This document shows positions 13,001-25,998 of a DNA stretch of 64,000 nt, piece after piece. This DNA comes from Glandiceps talaboti (taxonomy: Eukaryota > Hemichordata > Enteropneusta > Spengelidae). Numbering within the stretch: the first letter of the stretch is position 1; each line of letters starts with the position of its first letter. Under the pieces are notes generated by a model that saw only the letters and a list, made by a program, of their open reading frames with translations, ran no database searches and was not told where the DNA came from. The stretch spans positions 15,140,910-15,204,909 of the forward strand of contig NC_135556.1 in assembly GCF_964340395.1 (NCBI RefSeq), written 5' to 3'. The position numbers and the translations under genes are program-made.

Positions 13001-16000
13001 TCTTCAAGTGAACAAATGGACAAACATGCATTTTGTTAAAGAACGCATATATAGTTAAACATGTGTATGCATGTATATTCCCTTCACAAGATTTTGCATT
13101 ACATATTGAACACAACTGCTTTCAGTAATTTGTTTACGAAATGAATTCATCGCTTCTATAATTTTGAAATACATGGATAATATTATTTTATTATCATGAA
13201 GCAATGAGTGACTGTAAATTTTCAGTATCATACCAAATGGCTACTCAGTGCCAACTGTACAGTATTAAGACAATAGTATTAACTTTGGTGGACTGTTTAA
13301 AATGTCACACTGACCATAGACTTACTTGTCTGTGCACTGACTAAGAAAAGTGTGGTACGTACCTTTACCCTTGTGAAATTTAAGAGAGAAGGATCCCTTT
13401 CATGCAGGGCAATGTGCTGCAAGTATGTTGGCAGTTTCATATTTTGTTGTCATGGAAATAAAATAGACCCCTTGTAAATCACATATTGAAATATGGTTTT
13501 CAGACAGTCATCAGTAACTTTTTGTAATTAGTTACTTAACCAGTTATAATAGTACATTTTGAAAAAAAGATAACTTTTCCAAACACAGAGACTGGAGATG
13601 ACTAAGGAGAATTCTTTTTGTAGTATAGATAGAGAATAGTGGTAAAATTTCTTGCAAATATTTTACAGTAGAAATTATTATTGTCTTCATTCCGTCCATA
13701 GGAGTAAATGCTACAGGGGTCAATGTTCAAGCCAAATTATGTCAGTCCTATGAAGGGGATGATTCTCTCCTGATTATACACATGCAAATTCCCCCCTGCG
13801 ATGTAACACAGTGGTGGAGGTACATTACCGTTATGCTGCATTCTCCACTAATGGTTTACTAGTGTAGAACACCAATAACATACCACTGCTTGACTCTGCC
13901 ACTGGTACGTAGTGTTGACTTTTCAGCATTAATCTTCAACTTACTGCCAGTGGTAGTGTACTCTCGGTGGTTAAATAATACATATACTGTTGGATCATCA
14001 GTAGAGGTACACTTAGGTACTTTTCTGTTGATGTACTGTGCTGCATAACTCAAATACACTGAGTAACTCAGCAGACAGTACTGCTGAAAAGTAGGTATAA
14101 CGACGTAACACTGAGGAGAGTAACAGCAAAAATTATGCACAGTTGTAACGCTCATGGGAAATTGCGCATGTATGCATGAGAAAATGTTGACATGATGCAT
14201 CACTGTTATCATTTGTTTTCAAGAATAATGCTTCAATGCTGTTGCCATGGATACATGGGATGGTACTTTTTATGTTGGTGGAGCTGGCCTGTACAATCTA
14301 CATCTGTATTGAAGCTGTAAGTCTTTGAAGTACTGTTTAAGTGTTTGTCACCTCTGAATGTGTACTCATAGCATGTACACATGACATTATACGGTCACTT
14401 TTGGACAGACTTCAAAATGGTCAAAATCTGTAATTTTTCTGTCACAAGACTTTTCAAAAGCAGTGTGTGTTTGATTCAGTAGTTCTTAAATTTCTTCTCG
14501 TGATGAATTGGGGATTATTTTAAACCCCTAGTAGCTGTAACATGATGACTTTTTGACAAATTTCTGAAAATTCTCATCATCAATATTATACATGTATGGG
14601 TCATTTTTATTCGTGGCAGTGAAATATTTTCCAGTACTAGTTTTATGATATGTTTGTCTTTGTCTTACAGGGAATAAGTAAAATATATTGGTTTTCTTTG
14701 TTTGAGTTGGTATTTTACATTGGAAGGACATTGCTAAATGTAAGTTATGTGGACTAATATGACAGAACCCCATGAAGCTACGAGTGCAAGTGTGGCATAC
14801 TCGAGAGTATTTGCACAAGTACTTGCAGTGTTCTCTGCAGCAGTACTCTCAAGAGCCTAATGAGTGAAAATGCAACAGAAATCATTACAAACATGAGTGC
14901 AAATACCCCTGAGTACCCACACTGGAACTCGGGGCATGGGGTTCATTTTATCATCACATGTTTATCTGAAATGAGTTCCATTAAAATCATACTATGATTA
15001 TGCGATTTCATGTGCAAGGAACAAGTCTTTTGCATATCATTTGCATATTGCACTGCAGTGCAAATAGCACTACTATGCACACACACTGGTGCAAGTAATC
15101 ACTGGTACATGTAATTACAGTAAGTGTTTTCCTATTCTGACAGTTGGTGTCAGTTTTAATCTAGATGCATAGAACTTGTGTATTCGTGATGGTTTTTGCC
15201 ATGTAGCATTATCCTCTCCACTGTCACGTCTATGCCTGAAGTGAGAGTTAATAAAAAAAATCACCATATAGCACTTTATTCATATACATGTTGTGTTCAT
15301 GCTATAAATATATGATTTTGGTGTTGCAGTTAGCTTATAAATTTCAAAGTCAAATGTCAAGATGAGGTGATTTTAGTCACAGAGACATCCTGTTACCTTC
15401 AAAGTTAAGACCATACATAGGAAGACAAAAAGTTGTCCTACATATATATCCTAATTCAAGTCACATTGTGTTGATATATTTTTCAGATCTATTGCGTTTT
15501 ATGTGTTATCTCCCAGTACCAGGAGTTAAAAGCAGGGAGAGGGCGTTTGGAACACATTGCTGGACCAGTAAGTATGCACATGAAAGAATCAATAGACATG
15601 ATTTAGCACAAGAGGGAACTTGCATATCATCCATCGTATAATGTCCTGAATGATGTACTATGGGAAATATGAGAATGGACAAAAATCAATCACTGTTTCC
15701 AATGTCTTACCCATTTGTAATCACAAATAATCCATTCTAGGTTCCTTGAAGGAAGGCTGTTCTACCACAAATAACACCATAATCCTTTGCATTTGAGCAT
15801 GCTAATTGGGATTGGAAGTTTATTGATCGGCAGGCAGTCATCTTCACTGCCAGCACCATATTCTTTTTCTTCAGTGGTTACAATTCTTGCTGTCACAAGG
15901 TCTATACGCTAAAATCAATATTTTGCACACTTAAATTTACAACCCATAACACCAGAGTAAAGCATTTACTATGTGTACCACAATCGTTTATAGCATTCAT

Positions 16001-16819
16001 ATCAAGTGTAAATGTATACTCTTTCAATTGGTTTAATTACAAGCCCAGCATGTGGCCTTTCTAATGTGGTCAATTAGCAAATGAAACCTATACTTTTAAA
16101 CTTGATATAGATGCTATAAATGATTGTGGTACATTATCAGAAAACGCTTTACTTTGGTGTTATGGGTATGGGTTGTGTATAGCAAATTAGTATGATATAA
16201 ATGATTAAGAATTAGATACTGAATTCTAACTTCCTTGAGATTTGACCTTGAAATAGCATAGCTATAGCAATGTTTACGGGGGTCAAGATGTTTCCCAAAT
16301 TTCACCACCAGAGGGCACTAGAATGGCGATACTCATATTAAATAATAATTTGATAGGCTGATCTAGTCGATTTTTAAGTGAAATTTTTAGTATTCAGTTA
16401 TCTTTATTTTCATTTGTTTGTTTGTTTGTTTGTTTGTTTGTTTGTTTAATTAAGAAAACAAAATAATAAAAGTGAAATAAACAGCAAAATAGAGAGATTT
16501 GTGTTGCTATTGTTACGTCTCTCGTCCATAGGTTCAGCATGTAGTGGTATACCATGCTGGCATGTCTCCAGCCGTAGTTGGTCAAACTGTTCCACCTGGC
16601 GGTACAGTTATCATTCAACCATTCAGAGGACCAGATTACCCTGTAAACCAAGGATATCAAGTCTCTACTGTTGTAGGCCTTCCTCCTTATGGTGCACCAA
16701 ATCAGCCTGCACCAGCATATCAACCAAACACATCGATACAACTAATGTCAGTTGCTGGTGGTGCAGCAGCACCGCCACCACCAACACAAACTCAAACTGG
16801 GAAGCAATGCACATCATAA
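10009..16819 (+). CDS. LAPTM-like tetraspan membrane protein (7 coding exons)
   Basis: Exons: 10009-10083, 12137-12221, 12850-12887, 14224-14316, 14671-14739, 15487-15567, 16532-16819. All junctions are GT-AG and all phases agree, giving 242 residues. The N-terminus, with a Cys cluster followed by VRTGS (residues 7-17), resembles lysosome-associated LAPTM/DUF4728 tetraspan proteins. Four hydrophobic spans follow (roughly residues 18-42, 54-66, 72-97 and 103-132). The cytosolic tail is rich in Pro, Gln and Gly and has LPPY, fitting the [LP]PxY motif that NEDD4-type ubiquitin ligases bind in LAPTM proteins. The inferred role is an endosomal/lysosomal membrane adaptor. The start was chosen because the ATG precedes the conserved Cys/VRTG motif and a strong GTGAGT donor. 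Which subfamily it belongs to is not certain. Confidence 0.87.
10589..10821. repeat. (ACACT)n pentanucleotide array
   Basis: About 215 bp of a 5-bp unit with a few variant units, ending in a short AC run. It lies in intron 1 of the LAPTM-like gene. Confidence 0.97.
12466..12683. repeat. 42-bp minisatellite, five copies
   Basis: The unit begins AGCTTAATTTGAGTTGGAAC and runs on through CTTAAGCCAATCACAACAG; five nearly identical copies lie in intron 2 of the LAPTM-like gene. As 42 is a multiple of three, one minus-strand frame stays open as a 14-residue repeat (containing CCDWLKF), but no exon signals support coding. Confidence 0.95.
14765..14944. mobile_element. Inverted-repeat MITE, about 180 bp
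   Basis: Imperfect terminal inverted repeats of about 50 bp start GAACCCCATG and end CATGGGGTTC. It lies in intron 5 of the LAPTM-like gene. No clear target duplication was found and it is non-coding. Confidence 0.6.
15939..16179. mobile_element. Inverted-repeat MITE, about 240 bp
   Basis: Arms of about 75 bp (15939-16011 against about 16099-16179) share ACCCATAACACC and CTATAAA..TGATTGTGGTACA-type blocks. It sits in intron 6 of the LAPTM-like gene. The tips are not well defined. Confidence 0.6.
16409..16447. repeat. (TTTG)n microsatellite
   Basis: About 10 TTTG units just upstream of the last exon of the LAPTM-like gene. Confidence 0.95.
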
Positions 16820-17547
16820 TATTTTTTTAAGTGAGTGTCTGTCAGAGTGACATTTCTTTTGTTTCTCTTTCAAAGTGATCGATGGGTCGGTTGTTCTGTC
16901 AATATGCCATGGTAGGTGGTACTTTCAATTAAATAATCATATTTTTACAATATTACCTTAGATAGGATATTGTTGGACATTCCATTCTTTAAAAATCATT
17001 AAAACTGACACTAAACATTGTAACCAGAGATGAATACCATGCCAAAGAAAAAAAAAAAAAAAAAATGATTGTGTTACATTTTATTGTCTGGCTCAACAAA
17101 TATCTTACTATCATCACTGCATCTTATTGTCTTGTTTGACAAAAATCTCTAGACTGTTAGTAAGATTTTTATTGAGCCAGATGAAAAATGGTACAGTTGC
17201 ACAATTGATAAATTTTTGTTGAACAAGAAGATAAAATATAACACTCCACTTAAGATTTTTTTTTTTTGCCAGACGATAAGATGTAGCAATTTATTTCACC
17301 AGATAACAAATGTAAGCTACACTTTCAAAGATCATACATATAATACAAATATACCAAATGTAGAACTGTTAGTAAGATTTTTATAAGATGATGTTCTGTT
17401 TCAGGTTTAAATTTCAATTGTGTTTCGTGAAAAATAATTACATGGATATTCCGCTATGGTAGTGTGGCCGCCTTCATCATCAGCAATGTCATTGTTTTCT
17501 AATTTGGCCACAGAGGGCAGTATTTTACTGTAAATTCTTATTGGATA

Positions 17548-17566
17548 GAGGGCATGAGGCAACAAT
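17548..17566 (+). mobile_element. Solo tip of the GGCATGAGGCAACAAT foldback family
   Basis: GAGGGCATGAGGCAACAAT, followed by diverged TTCTTGTGTATAT..AATAAC.., matches the inner end of the repeats clustered at 40.8-44.3 kb. It lies in the probable 3' UTR of the LAPTM-like gene. Confidence 0.55.
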
Positions 17567-17743
17567 ATTCTTGTGTATATCAACAATCGAATAACATTCA
17601 ATCAAGACAAGTAACACCATGAAGACAATACATGTAATTCCCAAAGATACCAACAGCTCTGTCATGGTACCACGATACATGATCAACATATTGAAATGGA
17701 ACAATCATCATTATGGAAAAGTAGTTGAATATTGATAATACCC

Positions 17744-17749
17744 AATAAA
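17744..17749 (+). terminator. Polyadenylation signal AATAAA
   Basis: AATAAA about 0.9 kb after the LAPTM-like stop codon, a plausible end for a long AU-rich 3' UTR. Confidence 0.45.
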
Positions 17750-17950
17750 TGATTCTATTTGCTGCTTCATTTATTTAATATGACACTTTCGTGGTGTTTT
17801 TTAATGTTGACAATATTTTCATTACAATTTTTATTGAAAGATATTTAAGGATTACAATATCTAAACTGTAAATGTGAAATATTCAATCACTATGAAAGCA
17901 AACATATAATTTCAATATACCTTTATTTTTTCCAAAATATATTCAGACTA

Positions 17951-18613
17951 GAGCTGTAAAATGTACCAATTTGTCTTGCTAATATATTCACAGCTGTAAA
18001 ATGTAGGCACTGGTCTTGCTAATATATTCAGAGCTGTAAAATGTAGGCACTGTTCTGGCTAATATACTAAGAACTGTAAAATGTACGCACTGTTCTGGCT
18101 AATATATTCAGAACTGTAAAATGTAGGCACTGGTCTGGCTAATATATTCAGAGCTGTAAAATGTAGGCACTGGTCTTGCTAATATACTCAGAGCTGTAAA
18201 ATGTAGGCACTGGTCTTGCTAATATATTCACAGCTGTAAAATGTATGCACTGGTCTGGCTAATATACTCAGAGCTGTAAAATGTAGGCACTGGTCTTGCT
18301 AATATATTCAGAGCTGTAAAATGTAGGCACTGGTCTTGCTAATATATTCAGAGCTGTAAAATGTATGCACTGGTCTGGCTAATATACTCAGAGCTGTAAA
18401 ATGTAGGCACTGGTCTTGCTAATATATTCAGAGCTGTAAAATGTAGGCACTGGTCTTGCTAATATATTCAGAGCTGTAAAATGTATGCAGTGGTCTTGCT
18501 CATATACTCAGAGCTGTAAAATCTAGGCATGTACTCAGAGCTGTAAAATGAATGCAATGGTCTTGCTAATGTATTCAGAGCGGGAAAATGTAGGCAATGG
18601 TCTTGCTAATGTA
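17951..18613. repeat. 40-bp minisatellite with 120-bp higher-order period
   Basis: About 16 copies of a 40-bp unit containing GAGCTGTAAAATGTAGGCAC and TGGTCTTGCTAATATATTCA. Variant units (TAGG/TATG, CTTGCT/CTGGCT, ATATTCA/ATACTCA) recur every third copy; blocks 18241-18360 and 18361-18480 are identical. Units at the 3' edge are degenerate. Confidence 0.97.
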
Positions 18614-19210
18614 TAATTAATTGCTTTGTTAGACACTGCAACGTCCTGCAAAGAAGCCATCATTAAATAATGTATAACAATTCATTATTTTGATATCGGA
18701 TCTCTACAAAACAGGGAGTGTATGTAACTCTTTGTGGTTTCTGATTTTAGTGGGTGGACAGTGTGTTTAAAGGGGAACACAACACCAGGAAATATAGGCA
18801 TTTTGGTAAAATTATGTTCTGGAGAGTCATTTCATAGTAACTTCACTGTTTGCCCCAGTGTCTCATGGGAGTCTGGAGAAATGCCTATGCAAGAGTTGAA
18901 CCCTAAATATTCATGTTTTGTTTTTTTTTGCACCAAAGATAGTTTACAGTACTTAGAAGTCATGAATATAAATTGTTCACCTATTGTATATGCATTGTTG
19001 CAGACTCCCATGATATGTGGCCAACGGTAAAGATACACTCTTTGTCATAGAACCTTAGCATTTGGGTGTTTGTGCTATCTTAGGCTCCGACGAAACTTAA
19101 ATTGCGCCCTCATAGGCAGAGTTTCACATATTGAAATTAAACGTTACTGGTACCATGAAATTTAGTTTTGACTTGAAATTTCAAATTTACTTGAATTGAA
19201 GACTGATTAG
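18614..19210. other. Gene-free stretch with a dispersed repeat
   Basis: 18770-19030 contains AAAGGGGAACACAACACCAGG, CATTTCATAGTAAC and GACTCCCATGAT blocks. Related blocks occur at 59900-60310 and weakly at 12240-12430. No coding evidence. Confidence 0.5.
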
Positions 19211-19214
19211 CAAG

Positions 19215-19590
19215 TCAGAAAATAAGGATTGCTCTTTGAAAACAAAATTCTGTTCATAGTATTATAAGTTTGTTCTTGAAAGAAAAAAGAAAAGATTCCT
19301 TTCAAGAATTAGAAGTTGCTCTTACGAAACAAAAGTTTTGGTTCAAAGAATTAAAAGTTTACTCATGAAAAAGAAATGTTTCCTTTGAAGAATTAAAAGT
19401 TCGTTCTTAGGGAAAATGCTTTAGTCAAAGAATTAAAAGTGTGTTCTTTGGAAGCCTAGGAAGGGTTTTGTTCAAAGAATTAAAAGTTTCCTCTCAAGAA
19501 TTCAAAGTTCATTCTTTGGAAAGTAAAGTTTTGTTCAAACAATTAAGAGTGTGTGCTTTAGAAGGAAAAGTTGCCCAAAGTATTAAGATT
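19215..19590. repeat. Degenerate tandem repeat, about 55 bp period
   Basis: Repeated AAAGAATTAAAAGT and TTCTTTGGAA-type blocks, about 6-7 diverged units. The open frame at 19441-19743 over part of it is not supported as a gene. Confidence 0.75.
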
Positions 19591-20433
19591 GTGTATTGTC
19601 GCCTAGGGGCCACCGTACTGATGACTAAACAAGCCATTTATCTCCAAGGTCCAAGGTTTGATTCATGCCTCGTTACGTCTCAATTTCACATGTTTTATGG
19701 AATAGCGTATATGCAGTGTTGCCAAATTCCTACATCATTTTGAGTTACAACCAAGATGTCATGTAATTCATTGTTGCCGAATAATAAAAGTGAAAGCTGA
19801 ATGGTTTGTGGAGAAGAACTCAAGCAAAACAAAATACGATCTACAAAATTGAAATTCTTAGATATTTCCCATGGTTGCAATAATACCGAACGCTTGATAA
19901 TCCGTGACAGGTTGCATCCAACTCTTCTACATCAGAAATAATGCAGAAACCTAACCCAAAAGAGCAAATGCTCTCCTGTTTGCTTTGTTGATTTTCAAGA
20001 AAACAGTAATGATGAGAGCATCTGTTTATATGAGAAAAGGTGTGAAATGTATTTGACCAACAGTTTGATTCACACATAATCAAAAGTATGTAGCAAGTAG
20101 CCTCATTATTGTTTATATATTGAAGTACATTTTTTTAGAATGTCATGGGGGTTTTGATAAATAAAGTCTATGGTTCCAGTTACACAACATACAATGTCTC
20201 GTATGCAGTTTATCATTTTACTACAAGTCTTGCTGATCTTAAAGATTTGATTATGTATTGTGACAGTTGATGACTTAAGACGATTATAACCATACATCAG
20301 ATATAATTTTGGCCATTGTATATAAATGGTTAAGGCTAAGTTATACAAGTAAATATCATCGCAACATTCCCTCACAGGATATATGAATATGTATAGTTTC
20401 ACAGCCGTTATACGGTTAAAATTAGTCTCGCTG
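19591..20433. other. Gene-free stretch
   Basis: Nothing recognisable. Open frames on both strands have no domain and no exon signals. Confidence 0.55.
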
Positions 20434-20586
20434 CCAGACTTGTGACTATCGTCCCTTAGCTTTCTAAGGCGCACGAAGTGCGCCCCGAGCTAGCAGCGAA
20501 GCCGCGAAAAGTGATCAGGAGTCCCTCACAAATGGAGTCCCTTGGTGCGCCTTACAAAGCTAGGGACGATAGTCACTCGAGTCTGG
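20434..20586. mobile_element. 153-bp TIR MITE
   Basis: Terminal inverted repeats of about 40 bp begin CCAGACT and contain GTGACTATCGTCCCT and AAGGCGCA. The interior is GC-rich with short dyads (GCGCACGAAGTGCGC). No clear target duplication. Confidence 0.75.
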
Positions 20587-20866
20587 AATGTGCTCTAGAA
20601 CATTACTCTCTGCAGTTCTTTCTTTAAATTTCTTTGAAATTCATTGTTTGGTCAGTGTACATAACTATCCATATTTTGCACTCTGTCAATCATTTTACCG
20701 GACGCACCCGATTAATATTATGCACGCTAGAGGTCAAAATAACAAGAGAGATATGCATTTTTCTCAGCCAATCCTTTATTACTCAATTGTTTTTAATACA
20801 TTATACTTTAGTAAACATATCTTCTGAAGGATCATATAAATCGAATAGGAATCACTTCTTATAATC

Positions 20867-20967
<101 letters not shown>

Positions 20968-21094
20968 AATAAACAGAAAAGAAGAGAAGAGAAACAGAAA
21001 GAGGGCTTAATCATGAGATACATTTAAATCTTTAATATTAATCTAAAACTCATTCGGTTCTTAAATTTGCTTTAGTCATTGACATAAATGCTTG

Positions 21095-21100
21095 TTTATT
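21095..21100 (-). terminator. Polyadenylation signal AATAAA
   Basis: AATAAA on the minus strand about 225 bp after the stop codon of the subtilisin-like gene. Confidence 0.5.
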
Positions 21101-21322
21101 TAGTAGAGAAAAATCAAGTCAAGGACGTCAACAAATGACGGTGTACAAATCCAAGACAAATTCACCGATCGAACAGAAGTGAAAGACAGAGAGCTCATGA
21201 TTAGAATAGTTTTCTTGTACATCACTGTCATGTAGCTATTGTCGTTATAACCGTGGGTGTACTGTGAACTTCTGTAATATTATTGGGGGAGGGAGAAATG
21301 CTTACCTTGCTGTATTAATGAA

Positions 21323-24300
21323 TTAATCACAATACAAGAGAAGATTTGGAGAGCCAACACCAGGATTGCTAACAACTCCACTGGTACCGTCATTTAGGAT
21401 TCTGTTTCTACAGCTAGAGTTGCTGGAACATTGTCCGGCACCAAGATGCACAGCGGCAATACCTAGGTGAACAAAGTGATTTCCTTTAGGTTTCAGACAG
21501 CAATTGAAAAATGTATAAATGCCAAGCCCATGAGACGTTTCATGCTCTATAATATCACATTTTCAGTTTGCCTTCCCCTGTACTTGATAAATTGTACAAT
21601 ACAAGAATATAGCAATATCGCCAAAACAATGGTGGATATTGTATATAATTGTTCGTAGCATCTTCACCACAAGATAATGATAATTGATAATGATGCGAGA
21701 TACCAACTTTTCTGAGCTATCCTAGACTCTCCCACCTACCCTCGGGAGCATCGCTATTAACTGTTTTGTATGTACCAGTCTGGTGCTATCCATGCATCTT
21801 TTCAATGTGATTTAGGTGAAACGTTACTCACCACTCACGTGGGGACAGGCCATAGAAGTACCACTGATGGTGTTGTAGCAACTGTTGCATGTATGCCATG
21901 AGCTTCTTACGCTAGAACCTGGAGCAAAGATATCGACACAATTTCCATAGTTGGAGAAGGATGATCTTGCATCGGTGCTGGTTGTAGAACCGACAGTTAA
22001 AGCCTGTATGTAGGAGAACACACAAGTCATTTACACAGTAGCAATTGCATTTGAGATTATATAGTTCAACGATGAAATACATGTTAAATGTTATGTATGG
22101 TAACTGTTGAATGAAACATGCCATTGGTGCACTATGTCCGTATGTCTATGTCTATGTCTATGTATGTATGTATGTATGTATGTATGTATGTATGTATGTA
22201 TGTATGTATGTATGTATGCATGTAGGCATGCATGCATGCATGATTGTATGTATGTATGTATGTATGTATGTATGTATGTATGTATGTATGTATGTATGTA
22301 TGTATGTATGCATGTATGCATGTATGTATGCAAGAATATAAAAACAAGCACTAACATTAGAATGTCTAGCGGGAGAGACATTGCAGGCATTTTGATTTTC
22401 GTTGCCAGCAGCAACAGAAACAGTGTATCCGGCATTGACAACTCTGGTAACAGCATCGTCGAGGGCTGAGTTAGCACCACCACCCAGGGACATGGATACA
22501 ACACTTCTGCTTGCAGTGGCACCATTAGCAACAATGTCGTCAAGACCTTCATTACAGGGAATACAATGAGATATTGAATTTGAGTTTTATGGAACATAAG
22601 GTTGTGTCATTACAGATTGATGCAAATTAAAATAGCCCGTGTAAGTATATCCAAAAAGGAATTTAGTCTGTTGAAACTTTATACCGCTAAAAAATGTGGT
22701 ACAAATGATGACAAACAACTTGTTACAATGTCAATCATTTTTAGCGATTGTATAATTGTTGCTAATAATATAGGTGTAACTTAATGTGTGGATATGCCGT
22801 AATAATGCCGTACATCAGAAATGGTCACCAATTCCTAAAGGATCACAGAATTAATACAATAAGTAAGTTTAGGTTTAGGCTTTTACACATCGTATGCTCT
22901 TTCAAGTGTTTGAATGAGAATATGCATTTATTTTCCCCCTTATTTGTATTTCTATCATGCAAGGTAATTCGTACACCTTTAACACAGCACGCCATGAGGA
23001 AAAACAGAGGGGAATTTCGTTGTTGTGTTGCCGTTGTACGTGAACACAAACCATATTTCATCGTAAATATTAAGCTAAGGTTTTCAAGCATGCAACTGTC
23101 CAGTTTAGACAGGGTATGCAATAATTGAAGTGTGATTTAATACTCCGAATATCTGAATTGTAAAATATAACATGATATACGTACCGGAAATAATATTAGC
23201 ATTTGTACCAGAGCCTACACAGTTCAAAACTCTTACACTGTACAAGCTGGAAGATACGGAAGTGCCGACAGATGAACCAGAGGTAGTACCTCCGCAATGA
23301 GTACCGTGACCATACAATCCTCACCCTGTGGATAACAATAACACAATTTCCGTTTTAAGTGTCCTAAAGATAAACATGCCTCAGCTTCATTATTTGACTT
23401 CAACATCTGTAAAAACAGCGATGGTTTCACTTTTTCTTTGTTGCGGACTGTATTGGGTGCGTGTTTTCAATACTTTTAGCACCCAAAGGTCAGAGTTACA
23501 AATAAAAATTTAATACTTTAACATTGTGATATTTACCGTAGTATAAACTTTAAACAATTTCCAACACAAACAGTTTTAGAAAGCTGTGTCTAAAAGCTTT
23601 CGTCCTTTCACTAAGGACTAACATTGTCATATCATATATATCTATGTTAACCATCGAACTTGTGAGTTATGCGCACATCTGTTTCGTTAGAAAATGTATT
23701 CCGTATGAAACTGAATAAGAAACTTACCTCGTTTGATGGTTGGTAGTCATGGAAATAACTGGCTCTGCTCCCATATTCGTTATGGGAGTGACGAAGACCG
23801 GTATCAACGATGTATACATGAGATCCTGATCCACTTCCTGTTTTGAGAAGAAACAAAACATAAGCTTATTTGAAAAAAAGAAGAAACATAACGGTGTGAG
23901 GAAATGCATTCTAAAGTATACATTGTTTACTTCAAGAATGTAGACATAGCTCATATCATCATCGAAATATTATGATAAATAATATAGCATTAAATTATAA
24001 AAACTTACCATATACGTTATATATGCCATCGAGGGGCAGATGTCTTTGATCGGTACGGTCCATACCCCATTCAACATCGATGGACAAAAACATATCTTCC
24101 TCAACGTATTCAACACCGGGGAGGAACATAAGCTACAGAATGAGAAAAATTATCATTTTAACAGAATTATCTTTACGGCCCGGATGTGGATTTTATAGAC
24201 CGGGGTTGTACGACGGAAGGGCTCCGACACCATAAGCCGTAAGGGACCGGTCAGTTTCTCCAGCTTGGGGGGGGGGGGGCGGTGGATTCTTAAATCGGGC

Positions 24301-25924
24301 TGACAAAAAGTCACTGACCCCCCTATCTGTAAAACCCAAAACAGGCTGACCCCCCCTATCACTTAAATCTAAAACATGATGACCCCCCCCCCCCCCATAT
24401 ATGATATTCGCATGAGTGACAGGTATGTTTTGATCGTGACTCAGTGTGTACTGCTTGACTGTCTTGCATCTACTTTATAAGATCCCGGGTTAGTACTATC
24501 ATAATTATAATTATTGACTACACAGGGTAAATATATTTGAAAAGGAGTTTAATAGCATCTTGACAGTGAAAGGTAGGGGGAAAGCTTGAGAAGGGAATAT
24601 GTACAGCTGTCATGGGGGGTCCTAGGGGGTCTCCCCCTAGAAGCCCAAGAGGTTTTTAACTCTGAAAAAGTCAATTTTGAGACTATTCAGACATTTTTAG
24701 AAAATCATTTCCAAGCTTTACAAGACAGCACCAACATGTAAAAAGCAACTACATAAGGTTGAAATATTTTTGAAATATAGTTTGATAGGATCTTGATAGT
24801 AAGAGGTAGGGGGGAAATCTTGAGACTGGGATGTGTACACCTCATGGGGGGGGTCCTAGGGGGTCTCCCCCTAGAAGCCCTGGAGGTTTTTTCCCTGAAA
24901 AGTCAATTTTGAGACTATTCAGACCCTTTCAGACAATAATTTCCAAGCCTTACAAGACAACACCAACATGTAAAAAACAACTACATAGGGTTAAAATACT
25001 TTTGAAATATACTTTGATAGCATCTTGACAGTAAGAGGGGAAGAGCTTGAGACTGGCATATGTCCACCTCATGCGGGGGGTCTGAGGGGGTCTCCCTCTA
25101 GAAGCCCTGAAGGATTTTTACTCTTATAGCCAATATTTACGCTATTTAGACCCTTCAAGCAATAACTTAATCCATGCTTTACAAGACAGCAAGTATCAGA
25201 AACTATTCTTTATAACTTACACTAAAGGTTGAAATATGTTCTTAAAAAGTTAAATGACATCATTATATACATGTAGTAAAGGTCAGCACATCTAATGGTA
25301 GTATCATTGGTAGGGGAGATTTGGAGTTTAAGGCAATTTTAGACTATCTTGGCAAACATTTCACATCTTGAAAAGACAATATCATCTCAAATTAGAATAG
25401 GGTGAAAGTATTTAAGAAAAGTTTAATACCATTATGACAGTAAAAAGGTTGTTGGTGCATGAGTGACCTCTGGGGGTGAGGAAGTCCTTGGGATTTTCCC
25501 CCTGGGAAATATGGAGTTTTTTGCTTGAGATACTAAGGCAATGTTTAGGTTATTCATAACCTTTGAGGTAATATTTCCAAGCTTCGAAAAGCTAACCTAT
25601 ATGTATAGTTATGTTTGAACTAATAAGTAATATTAAAGAATTCATGTAAGAAACAGGGACAAGAACAAATATTTACATGTACCACATTTCAGACAAGGCT
25701 ATATGCCATTGTAGAAAGGATTTTTTTCTTCCATCACAATTTAAAACACAGTGACCCCCCTATCCACAATTTTGAAAACAGCATGACCCCCCCTACTGCC
25801 AATTTCAAAAACAGGGTGACCCCCCTACCAATCCACCGGCCCCCCTAGGCTGGAGAAACTGACCGGTCCCTAAGCTTACTAGCGAGGTTCGCAAAATTCA
25901 AATCCGGGTACGTCTTAAAGGGTT

Positions 25925-25963
<39 letters not shown>

Positions 25964-25964
25964 C

Positions 25965-25998
<34 letters not shown>

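Noticed and set aside
13859-14212. 117-residue minus-strand frame in LAPTM-like intron 3
   Set aside because: No domain, low-complexity composition, antisense within an intron, no splice context.
17951-18613. CRISPR-like regularly spaced repeat
   Set aside because: Units are contiguous 40-mers with no unique spacers, and this is animal DNA.
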